Part shown: piece by piece, positions 61,210 to 64,000 of the stretch
How positions within the stretch are numbered: position 1 is the first letter of the stretch
Layout: each line of letters opens with the position of its first letter
Assembly: GCA_963717125.1 (NCBI GenBank)
Contig: CAVQVG010000006.1
Span: 372,001-436,000 of the forward strand
Source of the DNA: RYN-230 sp963717125
GTDB lineage: Bacteria; Actinomycetota; Actinomycetes; Streptosporangiales; Streptosporangiaceae
Length of the DNA stretch: 64,000 nucleotides
Reading direction: 5' to 3'
Made by a program: the position numbers and the translations under genes
The notes under the pieces: generated by a model
Seen by the model: the letters and a program-made list of their open reading frames with translations, nothing else
The model's database searches: none
Told to the model about the DNA's origin: nothing

Positions 61210-62357
61210 TGGCAGGGCTCCAGGGGGCGGTGGAATCCTCCGCCCCGGTTTCCCGGCTGCACGAACGCCGGTCGTTCGACCTGGCCGACTTCCCGGTGCC
61301 GACCGGCCGCGAGGAGGAGTGGCGGTTCACCCCGCTGCGCCGGCTGCGCTCGCTGCACAGCGATACGGCGTCCGCGTCCGGCAAGGTCGCGGTGGACTTT
61401 GCCACCGCGCCGGGCGTGACCGCGGTGCGGGCGCGGCGCGGCGATGACCGGCTCGGCGCTTCGTTCGTGCCGGCCGACCGCGTCAGCGCCCGGGCGTTCG
61501 CGTCCTTCGACGAGGCCACCGTGATCACCGTGCCGGCCGACACGGACGTGGACGAACCCACCGTGGTTTCCGTCCGCGGCGAGCACGCGGAAGGTGCCGC
61601 CTTCGGCCACACTCTGGTCGAGATCGGGCCCAACGCCCGTGCCGTGGTGGTGTTGGACCACGGTGGCGCGGCCACCTACGCGGACAACGTCGAATTCGTG
61701 GTCGGTCAGGGTGCCTCGCTCAGCGTCGTCAGCCTGCAGGACTGGACCGACGACACCGTGCACCTGTCGCAGCACTACGCGAGGGTCGGCCGGGACGCGC
61801 AGTTCAGTCACGCGGTGGTCACGTTCGGCGGCGGGGTGGTCCGGCTCGCGCCATCGGTCAGCTACGCCGGGCCGGGCGGGGACGCGCAGCTGCTCGGGCT
61901 GTACTTCGCGGACGCCGGGCAGCACCTGGAGCACCGGCTGTTCGTGGACCACAGCCAGCCGCGCTGCCGCAGCCGGGTGGACTACCGGGGCGCGCTGCAG
62001 GGCGACTCGGCGCGCTCGGTGTGGATCGGCGACGTGCTGATCCGGCCGGAGGCCATCGAGACCGACACCTACGAGCGGAACCGCAACCTGCTGCTCACCG
62101 ACGGCGCCCGCGCCGACTCGGTGCCGAACCTGGAGATCCTCACCGGCGAGGTGGTCGGCGCCGGGCACGCCAGCACCAGCGGGCGGCTGGAAGACCAGCA
62201 CCTGTTCTACCTGATGGCCCGGGGGATCCCGGAGAACGAGGCGCGCCGCCTGGTGATCCGCGGCTTCTTCGGCGAGCTGGTGGCCAAGATCGAGGTCGCT
62301 GAGGTGCGGGGGCGCGTCACCGCCGCCATCGAGAACGAGCTGGCCAAGCTGCCATGA
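61209..62357 (+). CDS. sufD: Fe-S cluster assembly protein SufD
   Basis: 382 aa. Beta-helix partner of SufB in the SufBC2D complex, needed for iron entry. Motifs include LADFPVPTGREEEWRFTPL at the N-terminus, VDHSQPRCRSRVDYRGALQG, and the C-terminal DQHLFYLMARGIPENEARRLVIRGFFGE, which matches SufD and contains the helix binding SufC. Its ATG shares a base with the sufB stop (TGATG), and it overlaps the Rieske gene by ATGA. Confidence 0.95.
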   Translation: MAGLQGAVESSAPVSRLHERRSFDLADFPVPTGREEEWRFTPLRRLRSLHSDTASASGKVAVDFATAPGVTAVRARRGDDRLGASFVPADRVSARAFASFDEATVITVPADTDVDEPTVVSVRGEHAEGAAFGHTLVEIGPNARAVVVLDHGGAATYADNVEFVVGQGASLSVVSLQDWTDDTVHLSQHYARVGRDAQFSHAVVTFGGGVVRLAPSVSYAGPGGDAQLLGLYFADAGQHLEHRLFVDHSQPRCRSRVDYRGALQGDSARSVWIGDVLIRPEAIETDTYERNRNLLLTDGARADSVPNLEILTGEVVGAGHASTSGRLEDQHLFYLMARGIPENEARRLVIRGFFGELVAKIEVAEVRGRVTAAIENELAKLP

Positions 62358-62695
62358 CCGAGAGCACGGGCACGTTCGTGCGGGTCTGCGCGCTCGGCGA
62401 GCTGCCGGCCGAAGGGGCGATCGGGGTGCAGATCGGTGAGCTGCCGGTCGCCGTGATCCGGGTCGGCGGCGAGGTGTTCGCGCTGCACGACGTGTGCTCG
62501 CACGAGGAAGTCCCGCTGTCTGAGGGCGACGTCTACGACCACACCGTGGAGTGCTGGCTGCACGGCTCCTGCTTCGACCTGCGCACCGGCGCGCCCACTG
62601 GGCCGCCGGCCACCCAGCCGGTGCCGGTGTACCCGGTGAAGGTGGACGGCGATGAGGTGTATGTCGCCATTCCCGCCGATTCCGCCGGTATCTGA
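62354..62695 (+). CDS. Rieske-type [2Fe-2S] ferredoxin of the suf operon
   Basis: 113 aa, single Rieske domain. The cluster ligands are CSHEEVPLSEG (C-x-H form) and CWLHGSCFDLRTG, which provides the second Cys and His; the extra C in GSC is notable. Rieske ferredoxins of this sort lie between sufD and sufC in many actinobacteria and may supply electrons for cluster assembly. Coupled to sufD by ATGA, 31 bases before sufC. Confidence 0.93.
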   Translation: MTESTGTFVRVCALGELPAEGAIGVQIGELPVAVIRVGGEVFALHDVCSHEEVPLSEGDVYDHTVECWLHGSCFDLRTGAPTGPPATQPVPVYPVKVDGDEVYVAIPADSAGI

Positions 62696-62726
62696 CGAAT
62701 AATGACATGACCTGGAGATATTTCTG

Positions 62727-63509
62727 ATGGCCACTCTTGAGATCCGCGATCTGCACGTCAGCGTGGACGCGCCGGCCGGCGAGCAGGGCGCAGGCGACGC
62801 GCGGGAGATCCTGCGCGGGGTCAACCTGACCGTCGCGTCCGGGGAGACCCACGCCATCATGGGGCCGAACGGCTCCGGCAAGTCCACCCTGGCCTACGCG
62901 ATCGCCGGCCACCCCAAGTACCACGTCACCCAGGGCTCGGTGACGCTGGACGGTGCGGACGTGCTGGCCATGACCGTGGACCAGCGGGCCCGGGCCGGGC
63001 TGTTCCTGGCCATGCAGTACCCGGTCGAGGTGCCTGGGGTGACCGTGTCGAACTTCCTGCGCACCGCGGTCACCGCGGTCCGCGGCGAGCCGCCGAAGCT
63101 GCGCGTGTTCCTCAAGGAGATGCGCGAGGCCATGGCGGCGCTGTCCGTCGAGCCGTCGTTCGCCGAGCGCAACCTCAACGAGGGCTTCTCCGGCGGCGAG
63201 AAGAAGCGGCACGAGATCCTCCAGCTGGAGCTGCTCAACCCGAAGATCGCGATCCTGGACGAGACCGACTCCGGGCTGGACATCGACGCGCTGCGGGTGG
63301 TGTCCGAGGGGATCAACCGGTTCCGCACCGGCGAAGGCCACGGCGTGCTGCTGATCACCCACTACACCCGGATCCTGCGCTACGTGACCCCGGACTTCGT
63401 GCACGTGTTCGTGGGCGGCCGGATCGTCGAGGAAGGCGGCCCGGAGCTGGCCGAGACGCTGGAAGCCGAGGGCTACGAGCGCTTTCTGAAGGCCGGGGCG
63501 GTCGGATGA
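62727..63509 (+). CDS. sufC: Fe-S cluster assembly ATPase SufC
   Basis: 260 aa. Walker A MGPNGSGKSTLAYAIAG; the Q-loop LAMQYPVEVPGV; the SufC-type signature FSGGEKKRHEILQ; Walker B IAILDETDSGLDIDAL; the His switch LLITHYTRILRY. An extra stretch DAPAGEQGAGDAREIL lengthens the first loop slightly. ATPase of SufBC2D. The stop overlaps sufS by ATGA. Confidence 0.97.
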   Translation: MATLEIRDLHVSVDAPAGEQGAGDAREILRGVNLTVASGETHAIMGPNGSGKSTLAYAIAGHPKYHVTQGSVTLDGADVLAMTVDQRARAGLFLAMQYPVEVPGVTVSNFLRTAVTAVRGEPPKLRVFLKEMREAMAALSVEPSFAERNLNEGFSGGEKKRHEILQLELLNPKIAILDETDSGLDIDALRVVSEGINRFRTGEGHGVLLITHYTRILRYVTPDFVHVFVGGRIVEEGGPELAETLEAEGYERFLKAGAVG

Positions 63510-64000
63510 CCCTCGACGTGGCGCGGATCCGGAAGGACTTCCCGATCCTGGACCGGCAGGTCCGTGACGGGCGGCCGCTGGTGTACCTGGACAGCGCGAA
63601 CACGTCGCAGAAGCCGCGCCAGGTGATCGACGCGCTGACCGAGTTCTACGAGCGGCACAACGCGAACATCCACCGGGCCAGCCACCAGCTCGGCGAGGAG
63701 GCCACCGCCGCGTACGAGGGCGCCCGGGTCAAGGCGGCCGGGTTCATCGGGGCCCGGGACGAGGCCGAGGTGGTGTTCGCCAAGAACATCTCCGAGGGCA
63801 TCAACCTGGTCGCCTACGCGATGGGGAACGCGCGCTCCGGCCGGCTGGCGCTCGGCCCGGGCGACGAGATCGTCATCACCGAGATGGAGCACCACTCCAA
63901 CATCGTGCCGTGGCAGCTGCTCTGCGAGCGGACCGGCGCCACGCTGCGGTGGTTCGGGGTGACCGACGACGGCGAGCTGGACCTGGCCGCCATCGACGAC
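63506..64000 (+). CDS. sufS: Cysteine desulfurase SufS, truncated by window edge
   Basis: The first 165 residues of a class II cysteine desulfurase, which supplies sulfur for Fe-S clusters. It begins TLDVARIRKDFPILDRQVRDGRPLVYLDSANTSQKP, typical of SufS, and reaches VITEMEHHSNIVPWQLL, where a conserved His stacks on PLP. The PLP lysine and catalytic cysteine lie beyond the window. Coupled to sufC. SufU/SufE and further genes are expected downstream. Confidence 0.95.
   Translation, partial: MTLDVARIRKDFPILDRQVRDGRPLVYLDSANTSQKPRQVIDALTEFYERHNANIHRASHQLGEEATAAYEGARVKAAGFIGARDEAEVVFAKNISEGINLVAYAMGNARSGRLALGPGDEIVITEMEHHSNIVPWQLLCERTGATLRWFGVTDDGELDLAAIDD

Noticed and set aside
1..64000. CRISPR array, tRNA, rRNA, transposase, integrase or att site
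   Set aside because: I looked for regular repeats, tRNA-like TTCGA arms and recombinase motifs and found none. The region reads as stable chromosome.

Overview
The window is high-GC chromosomal DNA from a filamentous-type actinobacterium. The evidence is a WhiB regulator, an Lsr2 nucleoid protein, OpcA beside Zwf, a DUF574-type methyltransferase, an actinobacterial suf operon led by SufR, and an FxsA/FxsB/FxsC/FxsT cluster. GTG and TTG starts and 4-base start/stop overlaps are common. The genus cannot be fixed from the sequence alone. No rRNA, tRNA, CRISPR array, transposase or phage gene was seen.

Layout. (1) 1-893: 3' part-missing AidB-like acyl-CoA dehydrogenase. (2) 915-4700, minus: assimilatory sulfate reduction (sirohydrochlorin ferrochelatase, APS reductase, a 53-aa zinc ribbon, ferredoxin sulfite reductase), preceded by a leaderless 28-codon Cys leader peptide with its own promoter. 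(3) 4871-7019: WhiB, a DYP-repeat protein and Lsr2. (4) 7035-10947: MscS channel, SatP-type acetate transporter, RCK/two-TM channel protein, DUF1707 protein. (5) 10981-17624, minus: pentose-phosphate operon tkt-tal-zwf-opcA-pgl. (6) 17787-22637: PrsW protease, heme A synthase, EamA exporter, ABC-2 exporter. (7) 22634-29441: a Puu-like glutamylated polyamine or amine catabolic cluster (permease, GlnA-like ligase, ALDH, SDR, C26 amidohydrolase) with a divergent FadR-type regulator. (8) 29472-40642: an FxS peptide-modification cluster. It has a 61-aa precursor ending FSSAI, radical SAM/SPASM maturase FxsB with an HQxxH extension, two TIR proteins and a MinD/NB-ARC/TPR giant FxsT, and it lies opposite a four-TM/NAD-binding/RyR protein. 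(9) 40592-58803: mixed accessory genes: hydrolase, GlxA-type regulator, STAS, phosphotransferase, PQQ propeller, NmrA/TetR pair, methyltransferase, ABC exporter with two-component system, a second two-component system with a lipoprotein, a flavin-binding enzyme and a 2OG oxygenase. (10) 59036-64000: sufR-sufB-sufD-Rieske-sufC-sufS.

How the genes cooperate. The siroheme made by region 2's chelatase serves its sulfite reductase. Suf assembles Fe-S clusters needed by APS reductase, sulfite reductase, WhiB and FxsB. The pentose-phosphate operon supplies NADPH.

A striking property of the window is that nine otherwise convincing genes are each interrupted by a single small indel: aidB-like, sirB, the RCK channel, DUF1707, tkt, the APC permease, fxsT, a phosphotransferase and a PNPOx-like gene. 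Several indels lie in G or C runs and several genes are housekeeping. I therefore read most as sequence errors, not gene death, and give the reconstructed spans.

The most unusual locus is the FxS cluster with its doubled TIR proteins and opposing membrane RyR protein. Precursor, maturase and STAND/TIR partners are a recognised but functionally obscure system. The link to the RyR membrane protein is inference.
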